Below, piece by piece: positions 22,110-32,872 of a stretch of 64,000 nucleotides of DNA. The notes below the pieces were generated by a model. It did not search any database and was not told the origin of the DNA. It saw nothing but the letters and a program-made list of their open reading frames with translations. Numbering within the stretch: position 1 is the first letter of the stretch; the number at the start of each line of letters is the position of its first letter. The stretch is from Gibbula magus (lineage: Eukaryota > Mollusca > Gastropoda > Trochida > Trochidae), in the NCBI GenBank assembly GCA_936450465.1, contig OW388297.1, positions 49,828,630-49,892,629 on the forward strand, in the 5' to 3' direction. A program made the position numbers and the translations under genes.

Positions 22110-24208
22110 ACCTTGAGAAGGTGAGTGAAACATGGCTTTTAGAGTTGACAAGTTCATTAAAGAATACAGTTGACACGTTCGTAGGAGGTCAAATTTGTCA
22201 TTATTTACCAGCTTGGGAACAACTCACACATGACCCTGAACTCTTAGACATTGTCAGTGGTATGCACATTCCTTTGATTGATGTTCCAATTCAAAACTCT
22301 TACCCTGGGGCCATTAAGTTTTCTGATACTGAGACAATGGCTATGGATTCAGCAATTCACAAACTGCTAGCTAAGGGCATCATTGAAATTTCCATTTTTG
22401 AAGAAGGCGAATACGTTTCGCCCATCTTTTTGAGAGAAAAGAAAGATAAGACCCATAGGGTTATCTTAAATCTTCACAAATTCAATGAATGTGTCGAATA
22501 TATGCACTTTAAAATGGAATCACTGTCGTCGGCTCTATGTCTGACTAAACGAGATTGTTGGATGTCTTCTATTGATCTTAAAGATGCATACTACTCCTGA
22601 ACCATTGCAAAAGAACATAGGCGTTTCTTGAAATTCATTTGGAGGGGTATTAGATACCACTTTAAAGTGCTGCCTATGGGCTTGGCTTGTGCACCAAGGA
22701 AATTTACAAAATTGTTGAAACCAATTTTTTCTCAGCTTAGAGTTCAAGGTCATGTGTCGGTGCCCTACATTGATCATTGTTTCTTAGAGGGTGATACCTA
22801 TGCAGACTGCTGTCAAAACGTAACTGAAACCGCCATGTTACTCGATGCATTAGGGTTTGTCATCCATCCAAACAAATCAGTTTTTATACCCACACAGCAG
22901 ATAATTTTTCTGGGTTTTGTTATCAATTCACAATCAATGACAGTTAAATTGACAGATGAGAACATTGCCAAGCTCAAACATGCATGTGAAGCATTGCTAT
23001 CAAAATCTTTGGTCTGTATCAGAGACGTATGTCGTGTGCTTGGTCTTCTAGTGTCCAGTTTCCCTGGGTGCATGTATGGCCCCCTGCATTACCGACAGCT
23101 CGAATCGGAGAAAACGCAAGCTTTGAAAAGCTCTATGGGAAATTTTGAACATTCTATGACTTTGTCTAATGATGCTAAGGTCGATTTGCAATGGTGGTGT
23201 GACCATATCAATAATTCCTACGATGTCATTGGACGTTCCCCTCCAGAAGCAATAGTGTACACTGATGCTAGCAAAAAAGGGTGGGGGGGAGTGTATGATG
23301 GTGTTACGGCAGGTGGTAGCTGGGCAGAGAGCGAGGCTGAGGGCCATATCAACTACTTAGAGCTGTTGGCTGTTTACTATTCGCTGCGATCATTCACTGG
23401 GCAGCTTAGAGATAAACATATCCGGGTGATGATGGACAATACTACAGGTGTAGCTTGCATCAATCACATGGGTACCAGTCACTCTGTTACATGCAATGAT
23501 ATCACAAATAAGATTTGGCAATTTTGTATAAGTAACAATTCATGGATATCGGCTGCACATATCCCTGGTGTTGAGAACGTCAGTGCAGATGCAGAATCCA
23601 GACGCGATAGAAGACAGAAAGAGTGGAAACTTAACAGTAGACTGTTGCATCATGGACTAAAAAAGCTTGATTTTGTTCCTGATATTGACTTGTTTGCTAC
23701 TAGAATTAATGCACAATTTGACAAATATGTGTCATTTAAACATGATCCCTTTGCTGTAGGGGTTGATGCATTCATGTTGTCATGGTCACACACTGACTCT
23801 TATATGTTTCCTCCTTTCAGTCTGATCACACGGGTGGTACAGAAGATCGAGGCGGACAAGGACCGGGCTGTTCTGGTGTTTCCGTATTGGCCGACCCAGG
23901 TGTGGTTCCCCAAAGCAATGAGGCTGTTGTGCAGAGACCCGGTGATACTGCCCAAAGGGAGACAACTGCTGTCATTACCTCAGGATCCAAAAGACATCCA
24001 TCCAATGCACAGAACGCTGACGCTACTGCTGTGTCTTCTATCCGGAGATCCCTGTGTGACAGAAACCTATCGGCAGAAGCTGAAGAGCTCATCCTCCGGT
24101 CTTGGCGAGGTTCGACCCACAAACAGTACCAGTCTTACCTCCGGAAGTGGGAACACTATTGTAGTGAACAAGAAGTTGATCCCTTTGCGCCACCTAAGTA
24201 GGTGTTAA
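21959..24208 (+). pseudogene. DIRS reverse transcriptase - RNase H - methyltransferase-like polyprotein, inactivated
   Basis: One frame runs through 21959-24208, interrupted by a TGA at 22598-22600. Upstream are the DIRS pre-RT region (VGGQICHYLPAWEQLT) and RT motif A (SIDLKDAYYS), directly before the stop. After it come GLACAPRKFTKLLKP and then YIDH at 22766-22777, where RTs have YxDD; the second metal-binding Asp is His. RNase H follows with its acidic residues in place: D in YTDAS (23264), E in LELLA (23360), D in MDNTT (23435), D in SADAESR (23588). After that a DIDLFATR...FPPF segment (23681-23819) matches the region that in DIRS elements carries a Dam-like N6-adenine methyltransferase; the usual (D/N)PP(Y/F) is FPPF here. 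The last third overlaps the recombinase frame. The product would copy element RNA to DNA, but this copy could not. Confidence 0.88.
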
Positions 24209-25007
24209 CTTTCTAGCTAGTCTGTGTAGCCATGGGCTTGGTTACAGTGCTGTGAGTACAGCTCGTTCTGCACTTTCTTCAGTTATTACTTTACCCACTG
24301 GGTTTCCTTTTGGTGAACACTCGATAGTCAAGCGGTTACTTAAAGGGGTTTTCCAGACTAAACCTTCATTTCCTAGACTGTCAAGCACTTGGGATGCTGA
24401 CGTGGTTCTACAATACTTGAAATCTGTAACCCCAGCTGAGAAACTTACACTTAGAATGATCACACTAAAATTAGTGATGCTCTTAGCACTACTCTCAGGA
24501 CAAAGATGTCAAACTTTGGTTGCTTTAGACATTGATTGTATGGAAATCAATCAATCACGTTGTGTTTTTGTTATTATCTCTTTGTTAAAACAATCCAGGC
24601 CAGGATTTCATTTGGACCCTATTGTGCTTAAAGCATACGCACCAGATCGGCGCCTGTGTGTTGTGACGTACCTGCGTCAGTACCTCAAGCAAACAGCTGA
24701 CCTGAGGCAGGGAGAGACTAAGTTACTTTTGAGTTACCGGAAACCTCACAAGTCTGTGAGCACTGACACGGTTGGTCGATGGATCAAGTCTGTGTTGACG
24801 GCGTCAGGGATTGACGCAAGTAAATTTACAGCCCATAGTACGCGAGCTGCATCATGCTCGTCTGCTAAAGACCATGGGTTACCTGTGGACTCTATCATGA
24901 AAGCTGGGGGCTGGACCAGAGAATCTACGTTTCAGAAATACTATCACAAAACTGTGTCCCAGGCAGGGAGTTTTGCTGAATCTGTACTGGCAGATAATGA
25001 CAATTGA
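23887..25007 (+). pseudogene. DIRS tyrosine recombinase, split by a frameshift
   Basis: The N-terminal core-binding part lies at 23887-24201 (LSAEAEELILRSWRGSTHKQ...). It ends at a TAG, and similarity resumes one frame over from about 24198 (NFLASLCSHGLGYSAV) to the stop at 25005-25007. A one-base loss near 24196-24198 explains this. Catalytic signatures remain: the first Arg in LSGQRCQTL (24504), the HxxR box as HSTR (24834-24845), the Trp of AGGWTRES, and the tyrosine in FQKYYHK (24939-24944; probably the second Tyr). Such enzymes join the circular cDNA to the target by strand exchange, in place of an integrase. The frame overlaps the end of the polymerase frame, the usual DIRS arrangement. 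The upstream start is uncertain. Confidence 0.9.
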
Positions 25008-25164
25008 TCGTGTGCATATGTTGTGACATACATGTATGCTGGGTATAGAAGTTAAGATTGACTTGAGCTGCACGTGTACTTGTGGTTTCTAATAGACAGT
25101 TACAAATAAACTGCTTTGTTTTCCTGTAGTTTTTTGTCTATGCTCATGAACACAAGCTTTGAAG

Positions 25165-25287
25165 TCTCACGTGACTACGGAGTGAAAGACTATGACGAGG
25201 TAGAATTGATAATTAAACGAGCCTTAGTTGAGGTGAAGTTTGATTGTAGTTCTACCGAGTCATGGTCTTGAATGAAGTAGTCATGTG
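25165..25287 (+). repeat. DIRS internal complementary region
   Basis: Its first part (TCTCACGTGACTACGGAGTG to GAGGTAGAAT) is the reverse complement of the outer left terminal repeat. Its second part (TTGATAATTAAACGAGCC to GTAGTCATGTG) is the reverse complement of the outer right terminal repeat. The two join at 25203-25208, so the region is complementary to the two element ends fused head to tail. In the DIRS-1 model this region templates completion of the ends and circularisation of the cDNA. Confidence 0.88.
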
Positions 25288-25388
25288 CCCACCCAGTATA
25301 TGTTTAACCCACCCGACTCGGGTGCGTTTGATTATTTCCCGAGTACACATTTGGGTATAGATCTGATGTGTTCACTCGCGCTTTGAAT

Positions 25389-25499
25389 ACTGACGAGAAC
25401 GAGGCTCGACGCTTCTCACATGACTACTTCATTCAAGACCATGACTCGGTAGAACTACAATCAAACTTCACCTTAACTAAGGCTCGTTTAATTATCAAT
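25389..25499 (+). repeat. DIRS right inverted terminal repeat
   Basis: Starts ACTGACGAGAACGAGGCTCG, the complement of the inner left repeat, and continues through the outer extension TTCATTCAAGACCATGACTC to ATTATCAAT at the element end. It is longer than the left repeat by the outer extension, as in DIRS-1. Between it and the internal complementary region lies a spacer with the palindrome CACCCGACTCGGGTG (25310-25324). Confidence 0.88.
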
Positions 25500-28111
25500 C
25501 AAAGAAGATAATCTATATGTACCTACAGCTTGATGTCACTGTAGGATGTCAAACTCGCATGAATCACTTCCCTTTCATGCATTCAAAGATAAAACTCACG
25601 TTCACACCAGATATGTGTGTCCAACCTTTTGCAATGTACAAGATTAGATACTGCTATCTGTCCTGTATAGATGATCAAATAGGAAATACATGTTACTAAC
25701 TCTACATCAATGATAATGTGCTGCAACAAAAGATATTGTACACAGAACCTCAAGATTAGAACACTCAAATAACTACGTGTTAAAAGCTAAATGCCACTTT
25801 GAACATGAACGTTGAGATGAAGCAAATGCGCTTTTAGATGATAAATTTTCCTTCATGTCCTTTTTAAGTCCGAGATAAGCTGTTCTACCTTTTCAAGTTA
25901 AACATTCAAGGGAAGAGATACTTAGTGTTTTGTTTATGAACACGTTATTCTTATTTTCTCAAGTGTTCAATTAGGTTAAATAAATCTATTTTACACATTA
26001 TGAGTCCACATAATGCGCCTTTTCACATTAACAATAGACTTGTGGAGTAAATATTCATGTAAAATTTAAAAATGTTCATATTATTTTCAAACTGTATCTG
26101 TTAATAATTACCACACATCACTACAAAGATTTATAGCATATGGAAGTATATGGTCACATTAAAATAACTGCTCAAAGGTAGTTCAAATGATCTGACTGAT
26201 GAAGCGAGAACTAGTATGGTACAATGATGGAATGGTCAATCATCTTGCTGTCTGAACTCTCAAAATAGTACATGACCTACAAATCTACCTCTCACACCGA
26301 GGAGTTCCACAAAATTGTCACTTTATATGTAGCAGCATTTTCTTACCAATACCGATAACCACTTTCTATGTATACGGCTTATCGGATAGTATAATGAGAT
26401 GTTTTACCCTTTAATGTAATACTATATTGAATAAACTTTAAAGAAAATATAATCTTTCTGTTTTTTCGATGTAAATTATTTTATTCATACAGACAATACG
26501 TTCAAGTAAACAAAACACAAAAGATTATTTTGAAGTCTCACCTACTTACCAAGATATCGCCATTCTAAGGCCTGCTAATTATCTCAATCCTGAAACAGTC
26601 TGTCAGGGCCCCGTTAGTTTCGTTTGCGATGTAACGTCATGCACAGGAGTTGCTTACAAGGAAATCTGTGGGTGATTTGTCGATATTCGTCGATAATTCG
26701 TTTAAAACATAGCAACTTTTGACGTTGCAAGTTTCCAATAGCATGAATATTTGTGCGTTTTTAGGGAGTAATTTCAGAGTTTTTGGAGCATTTTTCGATA
26801 TTCAAACGCTGATTTTAGATTTGTTCTTTTCCCAATCGTGTGGAGTGTTTTAGGTTATTTTTATAGGCTACAATATGTTTTGAAATGAATAACTGACAAT
26901 TCTAAAATAAAAACGCTCACGCATTTAAAAAAATTATAAACGTCATTATTATTTACATTTTTGTGTGTTTGATTTTGTGTTTGAAGAGGCCTCCAGTTTG
27001 AGGTCTACTACGTCAATATTTCTCATGATGACATTTTATTATTAATAGAATACTTGCATTATAACAAAGAAAATCATATAACATTCAACATTGTTACTGG
27101 TTTACAGTTTTTGAAAAAATATACTGGCTATCGTTAAGTGTTTAGTCGTGTATATTTACAATTACTTAGTTTCATTGTAATACCTACTGACCTGACATAA
27201 ACATTCATTTGATAAAGCATTGAGCTTTACTTAAAAACATCAGATTTTCTCTCAACTTCGTAGCATGATGTAAACAAGGCATACATTATTTATAACATTT
27301 ACATTAGTTGAGGACATCAGATTTAGAAAACTGTTATGGGTTATTTGAAATAGTTACCAGGAAATGTACTTATGTCTAGGTAGGCTTTACAGTAAAAGGA
27401 GAACATTTATTCATCTTCAATCAGATTAAGATTTACATAAGAACAAATCTTAAAACGTTGTTATATCTAACAGCCTCTAAACTAAGTTTAAATCTACCAC
27501 GAAACTTAGATGCTTATGTAAACGGAAGCATCACATCATCATTACATGTAACACTATTTTTTATGCAGAATCATTGCTGGTCCATTTTCCTTACATTTTA
27601 TAGTGCATGTTATTTTTAGTGGTCATTTGATGGTTTTTAAAAAAAATACAATACTGTTTAAATCACATCGATTCAAATATGGAATATGAATTTTTTACCA
27701 TTTTCAAATAAAATAATTATAACTATAAAACTTTGAGAACTCACCATGACCTTGTGTGACTGCTTAACACTGGTAAAATTCCGAATGTGCAAGAGGGCGT
27801 GATGTCAGTCTGTCAGATGGGTGATCACCGGGTATAGAGTTGATGATGATGGTTTAGTGAATGGGTGTTCTTACATAACATAATGGCCTAAGGTTTAACG
27901 AGATGACAGTCTGTGATGTCATGACACGATTGATGTTGTTTTAGCGAAATAAAACTAAATTGGTAGTGTATCGTTTGCTATGTGCCAAACATTACTGAGC
28001 TAAGCATGTGTTGGTCAAAACAACCAGCCATTTAAATTTCCAAAGTGCTGAAAATCCATAGAAGTAAGTAACGGATATGTCCATAATAATTAATGACAAC
28101 GGATTACCATT
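25500..28111. other. Long stretch without recognised genes
   Basis: Mostly AT-rich sequence. Around 26380-26430, GAGATGTTTTACCCTTTAAT resembles the interior of the GGGGCAGTAGCACG MITEs, suggesting a degraded relative. No coding feature, array or terminal repeat pair was found; it is one of the more unique-looking parts of the window. Confidence 0.4.
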
Positions 28112-28239
28112 ACAGGACAAAAAGTGGTGGAATCCACTTGCTGGTTCCTTCCGGATTCTTCGGGATTCCCCAGGATACGCCAATATTTGGAGGATCCGGA
28201 AGGATCCGGCATATGCATTCCACCACTTTTTGTCCTGTG
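28112..28239. mobile_element. 128-bp palindromic MITE rich in GGATYC motifs, second copy
   Basis: Ends are ACAGGACAAAAAGTGGTGG and the complement CCACCACTTTTTGTCCTGT, better preserved than in the copy at 19639-19768. The sequence CATT occurs directly outside both ends (28108-28111 and 28240-28243), a possible 4-bp target duplication. The centre again consists of alternating GGATCC/GGATTC-like hexamers. Confidence 0.75.
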
Positions 28240-29599
28240 CATTGAATAAGTAGGTATTGTTTAGTTGTTAGAGTTAAACAATTGCCATAGTTTAACATCG
28301 TTTCACTTTCAATGAATCAAAATACTTTGAGATAGTATCATACATCTGTGCTTTTATTTCATTCCAACTGTTAGGTAATGGAGTAGATAAACGTGAGACA
28401 TAGAAATGAGATATGTGATGCTAGCAATATGATCCCGATCATTTTGTACATCCACTTGTTCTTCATACAAATCTTATTACTAGACTTAACTTGTTCAAAA
28501 ACCGAGATCTCATTGCTAGAAGTCTGAATAGCGGAAAATGGTCAGTGATAAACGCACGTATACACGCTATATAAACTTTTGGCGGCTGCGTTAATGAACT
28601 ATTTTTTAAAACGTTTTTTTTGTTCTGCTAATTTGAGTTGAATTTGAAAATCAATACTGTTGTGTTTTTTTCCTTTCTGTTGTCGGAACATTTCCGCGAA
28701 ACGTACCCCCTGAAATTTGGAGTTTTTTAATAATAACACATTTTAGAAAAAGAATAATATACAAAAACGTGCTACAGCACCTTCAAAACACAATAAATCC
28801 TATGAAATACAAGTTGGTAGTAAATAGGATACATAACTCGTTCCCCTTTTATATCAAGTTTATGTCCTGAGTGAAATAATTTTGGATTGTCTGTCGCCTA
28901 GGCTCGAGACAAAGCATAATTACTTCACTCGGGCCATAAATTTGATGAGAATGGGGAAGTTCCTTGGATATCCTATACTTAAAGTGGATATCGTCTCCAA
29001 ATAAAAGTAATTGATCAGTCCATACCTTATTGCCTTCCTCGTCTTCCTCATTCATGTACCTTCCAGAACCAACAGTCCCAACATGAACTACAACAAAACA
29101 GAACATTGTTTTCAAAGGTTACCAGTGGAAAAAAGACAACGAAAATAACATAAGAATTTTACGTTATAAGCTCTATCAAGAGTTTTTTTATTATTAAAAA
29201 AAGGGTACGCACTTCAAATGTTTTATCAAAAGATCATTCAAACAGATGGTTACATACAACCTCTTGATGTGATACTCGTAGCTTACATGTCTAATTTCTG
29301 GTTCAGAGATTTGGATCCAATGTAATTACCACACTACTGAGTGTCAATTAAAACACTGCTCATATTATTACAGTAAAATATGAAAGTGGCAATATTTTAA
29401 AGTATATATAAAAAGCAGTGTTTTACTTCAGTTTTGTTATTGTATGGATAGGTTATAATCTTAAATTTCATATTAAATGGATGCAAATAAATACAAACAA
29501 AATTGGATAAAACGGGTCAGAAATAATAATCTTGATGACAACGTTTCAACATGAAACCAGAAACTTTAGTAGTACACGTGTTCATCATTGGGTTGCTTG
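28240..29599. other. No firm feature; one weak exon-like frame
   Basis: On the minus strand 28849-29115 is an 88-residue frame without a recognised domain. Inside it, a 61-bp segment with an acidic stretch (NEEDEEG) is preceded by a TTTTGTTGTAG and followed by GTATGG, which look like splice sites, so a short exon is possible but unsupported. At 28762-28783 is an isolated right end of the GGGGCAGTAGCACG MITE type (AAACGTGCTACAGCACCTT). Confidence 0.3.
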
Positions 29600-29910
29600 T
29601 AGAAGAAACTGGCCAAGTAAACCAAATGCAAATTCAGACGTCCTCTTAAAAAGACCAGCTTTAAGGTGATAATACATGATTGAAGATTTATAACATCATT
29701 TCTCCTCTCAACGCCGTCCTATAAATCCGAATACACGTCCAGACAAAGCGAGGCTACAGGGAAGCAAATAAGTACAACCCTACCAGGGTTAAATACAATA
29801 CTAGTCTTCACAGCCTTTAATTATATAATTAGTAATTTGACTGACGGAAAGAGTAAGTAATTTGTAAAAACAGAAGTTTTAAAAGGTTGACCCCTGGTAA
29901 CTTCAAAGAA
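29600..29910 (-). repeat. Dispersed repeat family 1, reverse copy
   Basis: Opens with 'TTCAGACGTCCTCTTAAAAA' and 'GACCAGCTTTAAGGTG', then 'AGTACAACCCTACCAGGGTT' and 'AGTAATTTGACTGACGGAAA', in the same order as the other reverse copies. It lies just upstream of duplicated block A. Confidence 0.6.
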
Positions 29911-30909
29911 CTGCCAAATCTGTAAGTGTTTACAATGATGCATCAAATCAGATTAGGTTGTGTAACACTGAACTGCCTTTTCATAATGCAACGATACATG
30001 ATTGGTTTAATTTACGAACTGATACGATGCTTCAAAACATGACAAATGGAAATTGGATTTTTTTTTCAAATTTGTTTATACAACTTTTTAACCTGGTTTT
30101 TTCCATAGACTATAACACCAGTGTGCCAAACGTGAACTGCATAAGCGAACTTTTTTTTTATCGATGTACTTTTTTGTCGCGACAAACTTCCAAAGATAAA
30201 CCGGAGACCATTACATGATATTTTCTCTGCATTAAAAAACAGGTGAATAAACTTTCGGTTTGCAGCTGTATATTATTATCCATTAGCTCTCCTCAGTCAT
30301 GAATAAGTAATGAGACTGACAGATAGAGTAAGTAATTTGAAGTATATTAGAATCCCTAGATCTATTGTTCATTTTCTTGTAACAGCTTGCATATGTCAAG
30401 GCTCTTTTTTGACTGAAAATGCGGTATATGCCTGTCATAATTTTTATCAAAGGACTATTACAACATAATACATTTGAAAGGACTCTCAATAACGACAACA
30501 GCAAAATAAGTTTGAAAATACATGTATCTTTTTAAAAGTTGCAAGCAATGAAATAATGTTTAGACACTTATTGGAAATTTAATTGAATTTAACGCGTCTC
30601 AAAACGGGCAACTAATTTGTTTTTTAGGTGTATACATTTTTTAAAGCCTTGATGTCGGAGTTTCAGTTATCTTGCAACTTTTTCCCTAAAAAATTCAAAA
30701 TGTCTACACTTTGTGTTTCTCAGCTTTATTAGTTTTGTATATAAATCGATGATTTATTCATAGCAATAAAATATGTATCTTTGTTATTTATTTTAGCTTT
30801 GATTTTCCATCTCCTAATATCCATTCAGTAAGCATTAGTCTTTTTTTGGATTATGCTAAAGCAGAAACATATTCAGGTGAAAGTGAAACATTATGCCATA
30901 CAAGGTCAT

Positions 30910-30979
30910 GTTGGCTATGCGTTGTCATGAAACAAACAGCGAACCTTGGGTGCTATTGCGCTGAAAGTCAGTGAAGCAT
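30910..30979 (-). mobile_element. SINE fragment, 3' part, separated by an insertion
   Basis: The stretch ending GTGAAGCAT matches the body of the SINE at 50468-50676 (GCGAACC..GGGTGCTATT and GCTGAAAGTCAGTGAAGCAT). It continues at 35800 after the 4.82-kb element, which has split it. Confidence 0.65.
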
Positions 30980-30989
30980 CCCAGCAGGC

Positions 30990-31268
30990 TCACGACGTTG
31001 TTACAACGTCGCATTTTGGTTGAAATAATGTCGCGACGTCGTTCAACTATAAAACGACGTCGTTTCAACGTCTCTCTTTTTCGACGTCGATAAAACAACG
31101 TCGTTTCAACGTTGTTATTTTCGACGTCGATAATATATTCGATATCAGACGTCGTTTCAACGTCGGTATTTTCGACGTCGGTGTTATGTCGATATCTGAC
31201 ATCTGTTCAACGTTGTAATTTTCGACGTCGATAATAAGTCTATTTGCGACGGCATTTCAACGTTTTCA
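30990..31268. repeat. Left subterminal CGACGTCG array of the 4.82-kb element
   Basis: Irregular tandem units of about 40-53 bp, each with a GTCGTTTCAACGTC core followed by TTTTCGACGTCGATAA. The array is dense in CpG and in ACGT palindromes and contrasts sharply with the AT-rich surroundings. Subterminal arrays of this kind often bind the transposase of the element, which is inference here. Confidence 0.75.
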
Positions 31269-31777
31269 CAATTCACAGCGACATGGATCCTCACTGCATC
31301 CTACTGTTCATTTATTAGCGATCGCAATGGCTTATTAGGCATATATTTCAAATCTTTATCCTTGATTATTATATAAAGATATGAAGTCTATGGGCCCTAT
31401 AGGGTGCCTATATATCTAGGCGTCGTCGGACATAAGAAATTACCATGTTAAATCCATCATTGATATTCTTTAATTTTCCGTAATGAGTAATGTTATTTTA
31501 AAACATATAAATGTGCATGTACACGTAGTCTACAATAAATAAAAATGTATTTGTGCATATATTTTTTTTATTTGATTTAGTGATTTTAACGAATGATAGG
31601 CTACTGTTACGAATTATTTCAATAGTTAACGGGGAATTTATTTTTAAACCGATATGTAATCTATTTTGTATGCCCGTGTATTTTAATCATTTACTTATTT
31701 ATCATTTGAGACTCTTTTCTAAAACGTAACAAATATTTGTGAAGCTGTGTACGTTTTCGCGCCAGCACAAAAGCTTA

Positions 31778-31785
31778 TGACGTCA
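31778..31785. promoter_or_regulatory. CRE-like TGACGTCA site
   Basis: A perfect TGACGTCA octamer, with a related TTACGTCAC starting at 31799, lies inside the 4.82-kb element in a locally GC-richer stretch (31740-31870). It could mark a promoter of the element, but no coding frame follows. Confidence 0.25.
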
Positions 31786-32818
31786 TGTGTGCAACGATTA
31801 CGTCACAAACCAAGTACTTTCGCCGCCATGTTTGACGTCGCCGTAGAGGGAATCTGTTTACGTTGCGCATTATGGACACTGGTGTCGCCACTTCTCTTTC
31901 TGAGGTAACTTATTGTTCCTGCATTTATACACACTTTGATCATTAATATTTAATAAAGTCAACCCAATACGGACAAGTCGTCGAAACCAAACCCGCCACA
32001 CTAGTCTACCACTCAACTCAATCGCAAAGCGAAGCGTGTTGTTTACATTTACTGCAGTAGAAGTCGGCAGTCTTATTAACACTGCTGAAGAACGAGTATT
32101 TTAATGACTGTGCTACTATTACCTAACCTATCTAACCTATCCATAAACTTTATTTTCACTGATAAGAGATCAACGACATTCTATTTGCAAACCAATGTTG
32201 GTGTCGCCTGCCCGGCTTTGGAAACATGGGCAAACTCTTTACAGTGTTGCGTAAAGTGCTCCGTGACGTGTCTTTCCACAATGATGCGCGGAGTTCGTAT
32301 TGTCTTCGATCAGCTGTTTGCAAGTTCACTGAGTGCAGGCTTTGCTAACATGTTTATGTTGATTGCTATTTGCGTCATATTAACACGATTAAAAAGCGTG
32401 CTAAAATTGGCATCATGAATATTACTGTGCCACTTATATTTAAACGTTATTTCAATATGATATACAGAGTGATGCAAAAAGTATTCGGGCGGTGACGTTA
32501 ATTCCATTCACATGCATGTTAATTTAGTTGACTCTGGGATAAATAATTTTCATAAAATATGTTCTTGTTGGATCAATGTCAAAATGTTCATCTTTATTTG
32601 AAATCATCTCAGCTTGAAGTACATAATATAAATGACATTTTCCGACCGTATTATAGCTGGTTCGCTTGTAATGAAGGGAAGTAACTCTGATCATGTAGAG
32701 CTAGGGTATTTATTCCCGTATCTGGGACCACTCACGCTCAGTACCCACTGTTATGATGTCTGTTAGTGTTTCTTTCTGGTCCAAATACAGTATATGATGT
32801 CTTAGTGTGATTTTGAAA

Positions 32819-32872
32819 ATGTGGGACCACTTGTTATTTTGCCTATATAGGCCTTAGATAGTGGTCCCACAT
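32819..32872. repeat. Hairpin, ATGTGGGACCACT arms
   Basis: Arms ATGTGGGACCACT and AGTGGTCCCACAT enclose a loop that itself contains the perfect palindrome GCCTATATAGGC (32841-32852). Confidence 0.7.

Larger units (their letters stand above)
20706..25499 (+). mobile_element. DIRS-type tyrosine-recombinase retrotransposon, full length but inactivated
   Basis: The element is about 4.8 kb. In order it has a left inverted terminal repeat, an untranslated leader, gag, an RT-RNase H-methyltransferase-like frame, a tyrosine recombinase frame overlapping the previous one, an internal complementary region and a right inverted terminal repeat. This layout, with a recombinase in place of a DDE integrase and no direct LTRs, defines DIRS elements. 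The termini share an AT dinucleotide with the flanks and there is no target duplication, as expected for recombinase-mediated insertion of a circular intermediate. The coding regions carry at least one stop, one catalytic substitution and two frameshifts. A short hairpin (AGAGCGG / CCGCTCT, 20792-20816) lies in the leader. Confidence 0.92.

Noticed and set aside
21319..24122. Minus-strand frames of 66-99 residues across the DIRS element
   Set aside because: They are antisense shadows of the gag, polymerase and recombinase frames.
20706..25499. LTR retrotransposon or endogenous retrovirus
   Set aside because: There are no direct long terminal repeats, protease or DDE integrase; the tyrosine recombinase, inverted ends and internal complementary region identify DIRS.
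20706..25499. Ngaro-type element
   Set aside because: Ngaro elements have split direct repeats and often an SGNH hydrolase; neither is seen here.
26199..26220. CTGATGAAGCGAGAAC as a hammerhead core
   Set aside because: It begins like a hammerhead core but lacks the GAAA segment and any stem II pairing.
31000..31270. CRISPR-like array
   Set aside because: Units are contiguous and imperfect without unique spacers, and the genome is eukaryotic; this is a subterminal transposon array.
32104..32418. 104-residue frame with hydrophobic C-terminus inside the 4.82-kb element
   Set aside because: No recognisable domain, no counterpart elsewhere in the window, and composition compatible with chance. 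I also considered a transposase remnant on the opposite strand (VERHVTEHF) but could not support it.
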